DNA from: Thiosocius sp942490985
GTDB taxonomy: Bacteria > Pseudomonadota > Gammaproteobacteria > Chromatiales > Chromatiaceae
Assembly (NCBI GenBank): GCA_942490985.1
Contig: CALNYW010000005.1
Span: forward strand, 124,001 to 188,000
Length of the DNA: 64,000 bases
Direction: 5' to 3'
Within the stretch, counting starts at the first letter, position 1. Each line of letters opens with the position of its first letter. Positions 45,486 to 54,270 of this stretch are shown one piece after another. The notes below the pieces were generated by a model. The model worked only from the letters and a program-made list of their open reading frames with translations. It was not told the DNA's origin and did not search any database. Made by a program: the position numbers and the translations under genes.

Positions 45486-46092
45486 CGGCATGCTCCATCA
45501 ACGGCGCACCTTCCTCGCCAGTCGTACCCGCCGATGCCTTCGCGCCTGTGCTCTCTGACCACGCCGCGGGATAGCGACGCCAGGCAAACGGCGCATTGAA
45601 TAGCAATGCCACCAGCAGGATCGTGATGGCATTGAGCATGACCGGGGTTATCACGAACTGATAGCCAAGCTGGTGCACTGCGTCTCCGCCGAGCACTGCA
45701 CCGAGGGCAGTCGCCCCACCCGGGGGATGGATGCAACGCAGATAGTGCATTGCACCGATCGCCAGCGCGACGGCTATGGCGGCCGCCAGCATGGAAGCGG
45801 GGATCAGCTTGACGCAGGTGACACCCACGATTGCTGACACCAGATGTCCACCGAACACCGACCAAGGCTGAGAAAGCGGGCCGTGCGGCACGGCGAACAA
45901 CAAGACGGCTGAAGAACCCATGGAAGCGATGATGCTGGCGCTGCCCACCAACCCAAGTTGCGATTGACTGACCTGCGCGACCCCGATGATCCCTACAAGC
46001 CCCCCGGCCGTCGACAACCATTTCTCCGCGTTCGTGGACAGATCATTCCCGATCCCCACCCATCTGCGCAGGCCTGCCAATACGGATCTCAC
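45475..46092 (-). CDS. HPP-family integral membrane protein
   Basis: 205 residues with four or more membrane segments and the naming motif CIHPPGGATAL. HPP proteins are often encoded with or fused to CBS domains, as here. A plant member transports nitrite; the bacterial role is less settled. It is divergent from the LysR gene and probably under its control. The C-terminal tail is charged and flexible. Confidence 0.9.
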   Translation of the reverse strand: MRSVLAGLRRWVGIGNDLSTNAEKWLSTAGGLVGIIGVAQVSQSQLGLVGSASIIASMGSSAVLLFAVPHGPLSQPWSVFGGHLVSAIVGVTCVKLIPASMLAAAIAVALAIGAMHYLRCIHPPGGATALGAVLGGDAVHQLGYQFVITPVMLNAITILLVALLFNAPFAWRRYPAAWSESTGAKASAGTTGEEGAPLMEHADGS

Positions 46093-46177
46093 CGGTGAAG
46101 TTCCTTTGTTCTCAACTACTGCAATGCATCGTATTGGTGCGAGATAGACTTTGACAAACGAAATTTATTCGCTATTC

Positions 46178-46196
46178 ATATCGTATATTTCGATAT
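46178..46196. promoter_or_regulatory. Inverted repeat between the HPP and LysR genes
   Basis: ATATCG-TATATTT-CGATAT, a perfect 6-bp palindrome with 7-bp spacer, lies in the 125-bp divergent gap, beside TTGACA (46151-46156). It fits a LysR-type operator containing a T-N11-A core and would allow autoregulation and control of the HPP-CBS pair. Confidence 0.6.
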
Positions 46197-46217
46197 TATT
46201 CGAGGAGGCGCACCAAC

Positions 46218-47075
46218 ATGGACGTCGATCAGGCCCGGACGTTTCTCGCCATCGCCGCGCACGGCAGTTTCCTTGAGGCCGCCAAGCGGATTCACGTGAC
46301 CCAGTCGACGGTCAGCGCGCGCATCCAGAATCTGGAATCCGAACTGGGCGCCCAGTTGTTCGTACGCAATCGTGCCGGCGCCACCCTGACTGCCGCCGGG
46401 CGTCGGTTCATGCAACATGCCAAATCGCTGGTCTTGACGATCGAGCAGGCCCGCCATGATGTCGGGCTCCCAAGCCGTTACCGGGCCACCGTGCGGATCG
46501 GCGGCCGGATCGCGCTATGGGAAGAGTTCTTGCCCAGTTGGGCTGGATGGATGCGCCGATCTGCACCCGATGTGTCTATCCGCAGTGAGATTGGATTCGA
46601 AGAAGACCTCATGCGACGGCTGGTCGAAGGCACCTTGGACATGGGCGTCATGTACACGCCAAGTCACGCACCGGGGCTGATCGTCGAGCACCTGTTCGAC
46701 GAGACGCTGGTTATGGTCAGTACGGATCCCGAAACACGCTGGCCGGGCGACGACTATGTCTATGTGGAATGGGGGCCAGGCTTCTACGCGAAGCACCAGG
46801 AAAGCTACCCGGATCTTGCGCGACCGCCACAGGTCGTCAATATCGGCTGGCTGGGCATCCAACTGATACTCGCCAATGGCGGCTCCTGCTTTCTCCCGAT
46901 CCGCATGGCGCGTTCGCTGATCGAAGCCAGGAAACTCTACCAAGTCGCATCGGCACCCGAGTTTCCTCACCCGGCTTATATGGTCTTTCCACGCGAATCC
47001 GACAGCGAGGTGCTGCAGCAGGCCGTCGAAGGGTTACGAGAACTGGCACACAAGGAGCAGACCCAGAACCAGTAG
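46218..47075 (+). CDS. LysR-family transcriptional regulator
   Basis: 285 residues with a GGAGG ribosome site. N-terminal helix-turn-helix (ARTFLAIAAHGSFLEAAKRIHVTQSTVSARIQNLE), then a periplasmic-binding-like effector domain (VRIGGRIALWEEFLPSW..., GTLDMGVMYTPSHAPGLIVEHLFDETLVMVS). It is divergent from the HPP/CBS operon across a palindrome-bearing gap, the typical layout for a LysR activator of the adjacent operon. The effector is unknown. Confidence 0.92.
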   Translation: MDVDQARTFLAIAAHGSFLEAAKRIHVTQSTVSARIQNLESELGAQLFVRNRAGATLTAAGRRFMQHAKSLVLTIEQARHDVGLPSRYRATVRIGGRIALWEEFLPSWAGWMRRSAPDVSIRSEIGFEEDLMRRLVEGTLDMGVMYTPSHAPGLIVEHLFDETLVMVSTDPETRWPGDDYVYVEWGPGFYAKHQESYPDLARPPQVVNIGWLGIQLILANGGSCFLPIRMARSLIEARKLYQVASAPEFPHPAYMVFPRESDSEVLQQAVEGLRELAHKEQTQNQ

Positions 47076-47122
47076 GCTCGGGTCAGCTTCCGGCCATCTG
47101 GGCCTTGAGCTTCCCGGAAATC

Positions 47123-47464
47123 CTATTGGTCGGCCAGTCGCGCCTGTGTTTCGCCGGTGGCCATGTCGACTTCCATCTGCACGACGCAGTACTCGTGGTG
47201 GGATTCAACAGGTGTCGGGTCGTCGGCACAGCAAGCGCCAGCGTTGATTCCCGCGAAGAACACCCCAACCCGCACCGCGACATGATCTCCTCGGTCTTCG
47301 ATGCTGTTGATCATCACCGCTGGTCTTTCGTCGGCAACAAAATTGCCGAACTGAAGCGCCTGTGCCAATGGAAATTCACTAATCACCAGATGCTCGATCT
47401 CATCTTTCAGCACCTCGCGGAACTTTGCGGTTCCCCAGGCTTTAATGGATTTAGCGAGCCTCAT
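47123..47464 (-). CDS. Conserved small protein of unknown function
   Basis: 113 residues with a good ribosome site (GGGGAGG). It opens MRLAKSIKAWGTAKFREVLKDEIEHL and has a cysteine pair in FFAGINAGACCADDPTPVE. The pattern is that of a conserved family I recall only as hypothetical. No membrane segment or signal peptide. It is followed at 62 bp by the DsrC-like gene in opposite order, so operon membership is unclear. Confidence 0.72.
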   Translation of the reverse strand: MRLAKSIKAWGTAKFREVLKDEIEHLVISEFPLAQALQFGNFVADERPAVMINSIEDRGDHVAVRVGVFFAGINAGACCADDPTPVESHHEYCVVQMEVDMATGETQARLADQ

Positions 47465-47526
47465 TGACGACCTCCCCGACCGTTATCAAAAAACGTGATA
47501 AAGGTGAACTAACACTTCGTCCGTGC

Positions 47527-48237
47527 TCAGTGCTCACCTTTCGTACGAAGCAGCCCAGCGAGACGGTTGCCCTGTTTCTGCGGGCCGCCGCGCGGGAACA
47601 TACGATGTAGGTAACGGTTCGACCCTCTTTCGGCATCCCATAGCTTGCGGAAGTGTCGGATCATTTCGCGCACGCTGGCTTGCGAGCCGTGGCGTGCATA
47701 GTGCTCGCGCAGGTAACGAATGACCTCCCAGTGCTCATTACCAAGCTCGAGGTCTTCGCGGTTGGCTATTGTCTTGGCGAAAGCTTCGGACCAATCGGCT
47801 GGATCCACCAGATATCCCTCGCTGTCCGTTAGGACATCACGGCCATCGACCTCAACCACGCGTGTTGTCATTCCGGCATAGGCATTACTGCCGGCCGGAA
47901 ATAGACCCGGCATCCCGGTTGAGTCGTTTGGCGATTGGGTTATGGACCAGAGTTCGATCGCGATTTCGCCGTCGAGCCGGCCGTGGAACCGCTCCACGCC
48001 TGACACCAACACCTTACCGCTCCCGGGCGGTAGATCGAACTCTGCCACGCCCGCGCGATCGGTCAGAACAGGCCCGATGGGTGCTCCATCAGCATCCATC
48101 TGCAGGACCACCGGTGTCCGTTTCAAGGGCTCGTGCCCGTATTTCATTGCGACTCTTACTGAAATCACTGCTAACTCGCCCCTTGCCGAACACTCGACTA
48201 ACACGCCTGAATCAACGCTAGGTGAGCTTGGGCTCAT
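47527..48237 (-). CDS. DsrC/TusE-family protein lacking both redox cysteines, fused to an N-terminal beta domain
   Basis: 236 residues. The C-terminal 110 residues (about 127-236) follow the DsrC fold: VDGRDVLTDSEGYLVDPADWSEAFA, then LGNEHWEVIRYLREHY and RGSNRYLHRMFPRGGPQKQ. DsrC ends with a flexible arm carrying two cysteines (CKIAGLP...GCV). Here the arm reads QGNRLAGLLRTKGEH, with neither, so it cannot form DsrC trisulfides. Cysteine-free DsrC homologues are known as regulatory-type RspA proteins. Residues 1-125 form an unrelated beta-rich region (VVLQMDADGAPIGPVLTDRAGVAEFDLP), resembling a carboxypeptidase-regulatory/Ig-like fold. The only cysteine is Cys16. Function unknown. Confidence 0.88.
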   Translation of the reverse strand: MSPSSPSVDSGVLVECSARGELAVISVRVAMKYGHEPLKRTPVVLQMDADGAPIGPVLTDRAGVAEFDLPPGSGKVLVSGVERFHGRLDGEIAIELWSITQSPNDSTGMPGLFPAGSNAYAGMTTRVVEVDGRDVLTDSEGYLVDPADWSEAFAKTIANREDLELGNEHWEVIRYLREHYARHGSQASVREMIRHFRKLWDAERGSNRYLHRMFPRGGPQKQGNRLAGLLRTKGEH

Positions 48238-48859
48238 GTTTCGCCGCCCTCAACCAACAGGTTGCCGCTACTCCCTGCGGCCACGCGACACACACCGTCC
48301 GGACCGACCGCTGCGGTTCCAATGCACCTGTGCTTCAATTTACGACTGATAGTGAGATCCAAAAAGCGAATTTAATCGGACATTGATATCGATATGCTCG
48401 ATAGCAGGGGTTTTCGAGGATCTCCAGACAGGGGCAAAAACCCAGCCTGCTTGTTGCGCGAGTATCCGGGATGATCGTGCCGGTCAGGTGCGGTTGGGCG
48501 CCGCTCTGGAACGACAATACCGCCGGGAGCGATATTGCGCGTAAGCCCCGCACGGGTGAGGCGCAGGGAAGCGCCGAACAGGACCATAGCCGTCGCTATG
48601 GTTTGAGCGACCAATCCGCCCGGAGCGGATTTGGACTGGCGAAGACAGGCCCGCAGGGCGTTGCACAGGGAGGTGCGACGCAAGCGCAAGGCCAGGCGTG
48701 CCTGGACAAGCGAGGGCCCGGATAGATCATAGGCGAGTCACAAACTGCTTCAGCAATAAGCTGCGACGATTTCGGGATCCAGCGTACCCATTACGGATCT
48801 AACTAACTCGCCTCTGATCGACTGGGTAGAGTCGACGACTGACGCGGTAACCACAGGTC
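48238..48859. other. Non-coding interval between the DsrC-like gene and the group II intron
   Basis: 622 bp with no supported gene. Its centre (48556-48705) holds a cluster of perfect hairpins listed separately. The rest shows nothing I can name. Confidence 0.5.
48556..48705. ncRNA. Structured element with four perfect hairpins (candidate RNA or interspersed repeat)
   Basis: Four exact stems occur in 150 bp: GGCGC/GCGCC (48560-48575), CCATAGC-CGTC-GCTATGG (48584-48601), AATCCGC-CCGGA-GCGGATT (48613-48631) and CCAGGC-GT-GCCTGG (48692-48705). The blocks GTGAGG, GCCCGGAGCGGATTT and CTGGCGAAGA recur in the same order at 57801-57859, so it is likely one copy of a dispersed element. Strand and function are unknown. 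Confidence 0.5.
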
Positions 48860-49750
48860 GTGGGGAGTCGCTGTTGCCGGCGGCTTTCACCCTGCGCCGG
48901 TGCCTCAATCCAGACCATAGTCCCGTTTCCAGTCGCCGCTCGTCGCACCGGACGTGCGGATCTCCCGCATCCGGCGCTCGGACGAGGTGTCATGCCGTCG
49001 CCCACGGCGGGTCACGCGTGCGCACCAACAACCGTTGCAGTCCTAAAACGTCTCAGAACGGCTTGCCAGGAAATCGTGCAGCTCCCCTGACCCAGTTGCG
49101 GATGTTGCCTGCGTGACCACCGGTTCAGCCACCTGAGTAGGTGGCTTGCGCCAGTTCACCCAATCGTCAAAACAGATCGGACGATTCCTTCGCTTTCGCA
49201 TGAAGTGCCTGCTGAAGTTTCTTGACCGTCATCGGCGCTTATAGGCTCACACCAGTCTCCTCGACCTCACTTCTTTCAACACTGCCCCCGAACTGAGGCC
49301 CCTTCCCTCCACCGGCGTTACCCGGCCTCAGCGGTACTACGGGCCTCCCGCCACCCCAAACAGCCGGCCTGGCCCTCGCGGGTTGCCGGTTGGTGCACAC
49401 GCTACACCACCGCCTGGGGCTTCCCGTGTTGCGTCGCTCTCCCTTGTACATGCATGCCGTCGCCACTACCCCGGCGGAACCGCTGGGTGCGTTCATCGCT
49501 TGCTTCCCCAGCAACAGCGGCCTTCCCCGAATTACAGGCGGGTCGGCTTCCGCATTACCTTTTTCGAGGCCTGCTCAGCGTTCACTACGCGTTACGGCCT
49601 GCATGCTCGCAGAACCACTGAATGGTCCTTTACATCAGAGGCTTCGACTGCTTCGTTACCTCCACAGCCGCTCCGATTGCTACCGGCTGGAGCGATACTT
49701 GCCGGGTGGGAATTCCACCCACTGAGAGAACGCGCCTTTTCACGGCGCAC
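48860..49750 (-). mobile_element. Group II intron with its reverse transcriptase deleted
   Basis: On the minus strand the element begins GTGCGCCGTG at 49750, the bacterial group II intron 5' consensus, 14 bp after the TIR gene stop. About 500 bases of structured leader follow (domains I-III expected). Near 49228 an open frame starts MTVKKLQQALHAKAKESSDL, the usual intron reverse-transcriptase N-terminus, but ends at once; the enzyme body is gone. Domain V is intact at 48945-48979: GAGCGCCGGATGCGG, bulge, CCGCACGTCCGGTGC. The 3' end near 48860 is an estimate. Any mobility would need a helper enzyme in trans. Confidence 0.82.
48945..48979 (-). ncRNA. Group II intron domain V
   Basis: A 35-nt hairpin reading GAGCGCCGGATGCGG-GAGA-TCCGCACGTCCGGTGC in two pairing halves: the catalytic-triad AGC at the base, a conserved two-base bulge side (ACG), and a GNRA-type GAGA loop. 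This is the most diagnostic part of the intron. Confidence 0.82.
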
Positions 49751-49763
49751 TGCAGTTTGCAGT

Positions 49764-52700
49764 TTAAGGCCACTTTCCTGCAGATAAGGTGTTGAGTTGT
49801 TGCAACGACAGGGGGCGCAGGCGGAAGCGCTCGCCGTTGTCAACGGTCAGCCAGTTACCGTCGTTGGAGATTCGAACACGGGGACTCTCATGCAACGCCT
49901 TATCTGGCTCGTGGATCACAACCGGCTCGGAAACGCCGCCCTCAGGGTCGCGATACCAGACCAGCAGGCCGCCGCTTTTCAGTGTCGCCGCGATCGCGGT
50001 ATCGCCAACCGCGGCCGCGGTCCAGGCCAAGACGAGATCGCCGGTCGGTGCGGGCAGCGCGACACCCTGTGCCTTCGCTCTCCCCGCATCAATGGTGTAC
50101 CACCAGGGGCTGCCGTTGGCATCGGTGGCCAGCGCATGTCTACCGTCTCTGGTGACGACCAGACTGTGGGGTTGAATGGTGGGACTCAGAGACAGGGATC
50201 GGGTCGCATCGGAGCCCGGGCCATACAGCGTGAGGTTGTTCTCATGCAGACCAATCAGCTGGGCGGTGCCGTCGACGAATCTCAGATCGGCATCTTTTAC
50301 GGTCAGTTCGACGCGGCCCATGGTATTGAGATCAATGGCAGTCGCCTGCGTCTTCAATCGTAAAAGCAGTCGATCGTCGTTGCTTGAGAACAGGACCTGA
50401 TTCAACCCCTTGGTGTCTTGCTCGTATGCTTGAACAGGCGCTTTGCCGGCCTGACTGAACTGCCAGAGGCGAAACAGCCCTTTTTTGTCCAGGGTGGCGA
50501 GCCAGCGACCCTTATTGCTGGACTCGAAGTAGCGATAGTCGCCCGGGCGCATCAGGGTATTGGCCAGCGAGACGCTATTGGTGCCGCTGCGCAGGTCGAG
50601 CAGCCCCATCAGGGAACGGAACAATTGCAGCTTACCGCTGATGCGACCGGCCGCCAGACCGATGTGGCCTTCGCCAACAAGCAGCTCCATCCAGGGCGCG
50701 TCCGGTATCAGTTCGGGGTCGTCGGCGTGTGCCCGCTGCAGGATCTGTATCCAGCGCTCATCCTGGAGTGCGAAGCTCTGTGACTGACCAAACGCGGGGG
50801 CTTCGTCGAGGTTCCACAGGCGCAGTCTTGCCGCGCCGGGTGTGGGCATGATGTGCAGGCCGATTAACCAGGGGAAGCGAAAAGCGTATGCCCGCATCGG
50901 CAGTTCATCCAGCGACAGCGGCGCGGCAAAAGGCTGCCCGGCTTTAAGGTCCCAGAGATACAAATTGTTTTCCAGATCGCGGGTCAGCAGAAAGCTGTCG
51001 CCGGCGATGGTTTCGCGGTTGCTGCCGGTACCGAGACGGGGATGGGCCTGATGCCACAGTCGGGCCCGACCCTCCCGGTCATGTGAGACAAGCAGCGGCG
51101 AGGATGCGGAAAGCCAGATACGTTGCACCGCGCCGGCGTGCCCATGCCAGGTGTGCGTGGGTACGTTGTGACTTGGCTCGATGTGCTGCCATTCCCAGAA
51201 CCTGATATCGCCGTTGTTGTGTCCGGTGATAATCCAACGGCGGTCGGGAGACGTCGCGTAGCTGCTTACCTCTTTGGCGAGCCGGACGCGTTCGTGAACA
51301 CCGCTCTGCAGCACCAGGTCGCCCTGAAAGCCCAGCGTAACAATCGCGTGTTCGCCCGGCAGAAAACGGCCTTCCTGGACACCGAAGCGGGACAGGTCTT
51401 TTATCAGCAGGCTGTCTTGGGACAGGATCTCGTCGTTGAAACTGGACGAAGACGACTCGGCCAAATCACCGAACAGCGCAGCATGGCCCTGGCGTGCCGA
51501 CCAGGGGGGGAAGGCGCCGCTTAGCGAGAACACACCGGCCATGCCCAGTTGTTGATCGGCAAAATCCTCGTCCATCCGTACCCTGTATTGCGCCAGCACG
51601 GCGTCGCCATCATCGGAAATCTCGATGTCGCCGCTGAGATCAAAACGATTGAAGGGTGTGCCTTCCATCTCGATCAGATCGGCATGCAGGCCGAACAGCG
51701 AGCCCAGTGGATCCGGCTCCTGGTCCGTGAGCCGCCAGAGCTGGGAACGAATGTCCAACAGCACCAGGGTGTTGCCATGCACACCGGCGCTCAGTGGTTC
51801 TGTCGCGGGCGAGCGGAATTCACGGGCACTGCCGTCGCTGGTGTCGATCAGACGTGCCGCACCGGGCACAACGATGGCCAGGGAATCGCAATTGTCGGAA
51901 AACTGCACCAGCGGATCGTCGAGCGCCTGCACCCATTGGCCCCGTGGCTGGCCGGGGTGCAGGGGGTCGAGCAGTTCCACGCGGTCCTTGCGGATCACGG
52001 CCACCAGTCCACGGGGCCTGCAGAACGCGTAGTCGGTCTCCCACTGGTCACCGCGAAAACGGTGAACCGGTTGCCAGTCAGACTGGCGGTAGATGGTGCG
52101 ATCGAGGTCACCGGCGTCGCCAACATCAGGCGTTCGAGTCAGTACGAAGACCTCGTTGTCGACCACGAAATAGTTACCCGGCGTGCCGGCGAACTCTGCG
52201 GGTACACGCGATCGTTCGGGCCGTGTCAGACCAAAGCGTGCGGGCTCCTGGTAGCGGATAATCTCCCCTTGGTTGCTGTCGATGAAGATCAGCTCTTGCT
52301 CATCAGACGTGAATACCGCACGTCCTTTGCCGAGCGGTTGTCCGGCGCTACCCTGCAGCACCTGCTGCAGGGCGCTCATGGCCGCGGGCACCAAAGGGTC
52401 GCCGGGGACCTGGAAGATCTCGACACCGCGTCTCGCCAGTTGCATTGCCTCGTCAGGATTGCTGGCCAACGCGGCCTGCGCCTGCACGGCGTAACGTGAC
52501 GCGGACTCCTTGCGGGCGGTCACGGCTTCACGTTGCGCCTGCGAGCGCGCGGTCTGTTCGGCTATGCCGAACCACACCGCCAGCCCGGCAAGTATCGCGA
52601 GCACCAGCGAGGTGATTCCGAGCGCCTGTGTCCGGCGTCGTTCGATTCTCGGCCCCTGCAGGGTGCGGGCGAGTTGTGAAACGGTCTGCTGACTGGGGCG

Positions 52701-53084
52701 CAGTCGATCGTCGAGGTCTGACTCAATCAGGCGCAGGCGTTCACCCAGCAGTTGCAGCAGCGGGTGCGTAGCTTCGTCGGAAAGGTCCGCATGCAGAGAG
52801 ATGGCGACGACGGTGCGTTTGCTGCTGGTGAACAGCTGCACCTCTTTTTCGATCCAGGTCGGCCTCTCCATCGCGCCGGGCGACACGATAACCACGAGCA
52901 TGGTGCTTTTTGCCAATGCAGCCTGGATGGCGTCGGTGAGTTCCTGCCCGGCCAGCAGTTCCTCGTGGTCGATGAACACGCGGTAACCAAGCTCCCCCAG
53001 AGTCTCGTGCAATTGTTTGGCATAGCCCTGGGCATCTCCCCGCGAGTAGGAGATGAAGAAGTCGTAACCAAACAGGCGACGCAT
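49764..53084 (-). CDS. TIR-domain protein with membrane segment and C-terminal beta-propeller-like region
   Basis: About 1106 residues from the ATG at 53084 (MRRLFGYDFFISYSR); in-frame ATGs at 53096 and 53144 are possible. The N-terminal TIR domain has FFISYSRGDAQGYAKQL, RVFIDHEELLAGQEL, and PTWIEKEVQLF, where the conserved W-x-x-x-E glutamate is kept, as in NAD-cleaving TIRs. After a linker a single hydrophobic helix (LGITSLVLAILAGLAVWFGIA) follows. The remaining about 850 residues contain repeated WD40/propeller-like strands (for example RWIITGHNNGDIRFWEW, HAGAVQRIWLSASSPLLVSHDREGRARLW). The layout suggests a membrane-bound sensor with a TIR effector facing the cytoplasm; a defence role is speculation. 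A group II intron sits 14 bp after its stop. Confidence 0.88.
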   Translation of the reverse strand: MRRLFGYDFFISYSRGDAQGYAKQLHETLGELGYRVFIDHEELLAGQELTDAIQAALAKSTMLVVIVSPGAMERPTWIEKEVQLFTSSKRTVVAISLHADLSDEATHPLLQLLGERLRLIESDLDDRLRPSQQTVSQLARTLQGPRIERRRTQALGITSLVLAILAGLAVWFGIAEQTARSQAQREAVTARKESASRYAVQAQAALASNPDEAMQLARRGVEIFQVPGDPLVPAAMSALQQVLQGSAGQPLGKGRAVFTSDEQELIFIDSNQGEIIRYQEPARFGLTRPERSRVPAEFAGTPGNYFVVDNEVFVLTRTPDVGDAGDLDRTIYRQSDWQPVHRFRGDQWETDYAFCRPRGLVAVIRKDRVELLDPLHPGQPRGQWVQALDDPLVQFSDNCDSLAIVVPGAARLIDTSDGSAREFRSPATEPLSAGVHGNTLVLLDIRSQLWRLTDQEPDPLGSLFGLHADLIEMEGTPFNRFDLSGDIEISDDGDAVLAQYRVRMDEDFADQQLGMAGVFSLSGAFPPWSARQGHAALFGDLAESSSSSFNDEILSQDSLLIKDLSRFGVQEGRFLPGEHAIVTLGFQGDLVLQSGVHERVRLAKEVSSYATSPDRRWIITGHNNGDIRFWEWQHIEPSHNVPTHTWHGHAGAVQRIWLSASSPLLVSHDREGRARLWHQAHPRLGTGSNRETIAGDSFLLTRDLENNLYLWDLKAGQPFAAPLSLDELPMRAYAFRFPWLIGLHIMPTPGAARLRLWNLDEAPAFGQSQSFALQDERWIQILQRAHADDPELIPDAPWMELLVGEGHIGLAAGRISGKLQLFRSLMGLLDLRSGTNSVSLANTLMRPGDYRYFESSNKGRWLATLDKKGLFRLWQFSQAGKAPVQAYEQDTKGLNQVLFSSNDDRLLLRLKTQATAIDLNTMGRVELTVKDADLRFVDGTAQLIGLHENNLTLYGPGSDATRSLSLSPTIQPHSLVVTRDGRHALATDANGSPWWYTIDAGRAKAQGVALPAPTGDLVLAWTAAAVGDTAIAATLKSGGLLVWYRDPEGGVSEPVVIHEPDKALHESPRVRISNDGNWLTVDNGERFRLRPLSLQQLNTLSAGKWP

Positions 53085-53545
53085 GATCCCGACCATATCC
53101 GCACCCAGACAAAACCGGCCAGCCGTCTCATGAGGATAGAGCATGTATCAGGATCGTCTGCCTGATATGAAACAAGGGGACGGAGGTACTAAAAAAAAGA
53201 TTTCCTCTGAGAATCCTCCAGCTGCCTCCGCAAGCGGATGCTATCCGATGTAGTGCCACCGTTACGGAACACCTCCAAGCGCGGAGCGGAAATCGGGAAA
53301 GAGCACGACGCGTCACTGCCGCGAAAATTGAAGCAACCAACTTGTTGAATTGCGCTGAACATTGAACCACTTTTGCATCAAAACTTGCCCCCCACGACGA
53401 AATTGCATCTGTATGCAACCTCGAAGGGAGACATGACTCGAGGTAATCCACGCAAGTATGAAAATCCGGGTCAAATAGGCACACAATTCGACACACGGCC
53501 CACGCCCTTGGTGTGCCGCTACGCGGCCCGGGAGCGACCGCGCGG
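53085..53545. other. Interval upstream of the TIR gene
   Basis: About 460 bp. It includes possible longer starts of the TIR gene up to 53144. A short AAGGGGACGGAGGTACT element (near 53174-53190) has the look of a common extragenic repeat. No gene, strong promoter or terminator was recognised. Confidence 0.45.
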
Positions 53546-53935
53546 TCAAACCGTCAACGAATAGACGAACAGGCTGACGGCCCCCAGCAACAACAGCGCA
53601 AGCGGAGGCGTAGCGATATTGAGTGGCGAATTTACCAGCACCTTGCCGCCCGATATCGCTAGCCCCACCGGCTGTCCTGTCCGGTAGACGAAGGTCAGCA
53701 GCGAGTTGTCGGCGATGTGCGTGCGAGTCTCCCCTTGTTCGTCAACGTAGCGGATCTCCAAATGCATCGAGGGGCCGCCATCGTCCTGCTCCAGGTAGCT
53801 CATGCGGCGGACGCGCAACACGGTGCCCTGCACTTGTTTCGCTCGACGCAGATAGCTAAGCCGGCGCCAGAGCAGCGCAAATGATCCGCCGACCAACGCG
53901 ATACCGATAGCCAGAAAGTAATACGCCATATTCAT
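53546..53935 (-). CDS. DUF3592 membrane protein
   Basis: About 129 residues from the ATG at 53935; 53929 and 53971 are other in-frame starts. Two membrane helices, one near each end (YYFLAIGIALVGGSFALLW and PLALLLLGAVSLFVYSL), flank a beta-rich extracytoplasmic domain with VQGTVLRVR, IRYVDEQGETRTH and GQPVGLAISGGKVLVNSP, the DUF3592 pattern. Function is unknown. A short upstream frame ends 10 bp before it and may be translated with it. Confidence 0.85.
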   Translation of the reverse strand: MNMAYYFLAIGIALVGGSFALLWRRLSYLRRAKQVQGTVLRVRRMSYLEQDDGGPSMHLEIRYVDEQGETRTHIADNSLLTFVYRTGQPVGLAISGGKVLVNSPLNIATPPLALLLLGAVSLFVYSLTV

Positions 53936-53945
53936 ACCTATAGCA

Positions 53946-54038
53946 TCAAGAAAAGAAAAGCTGGCCGGCACGGTAACCGACTTCGAAAGAGACGCCGGCT
54001 GGTTTCGTGACAGTCTTGGTACGTTTGGCTGTTGCCAT
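53946..54038 (-). CDS. Possible 30-residue small protein upstream of the DUF3592 gene
   Basis: An ATG at 54038 follows a strong ribosome site (AAGGGAGAAGACGC) and opens a 30-residue frame: basic start MATAKRTKTVTKPAGVSF and end VGYRAGQLFFS, with stop 10 bp before the DUF3592 gene. It may be a real leader or small protein, or the stub of a decayed gene. Support is ribosome site and spacing only. Confidence 0.4.
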   Translation of the reverse strand: MATAKRTKTVTKPAGVSFEVGYRAGQLFFS

Positions 54039-54270
54039 GCGTCTTCTCCCTTTGCTTGGTCGGTAAGGGGAACGTCGTCCCAACAGCGGACGCCGACGAC
54101 GGCAAAGGCGATGCCATCTTTGGCGACAGACCAGAAACCGGGGTCTGTCCCCGATTAAGCGAAACAAGAATCTATTGGCTGAGCATGCGAATTCGTTTTC
54201 ATTAACGCGTAATGTGTCCGGGCTACTTGGAAAGTGCCAAATGCGCGTCACCTTCTGCACGGGCCTATTG

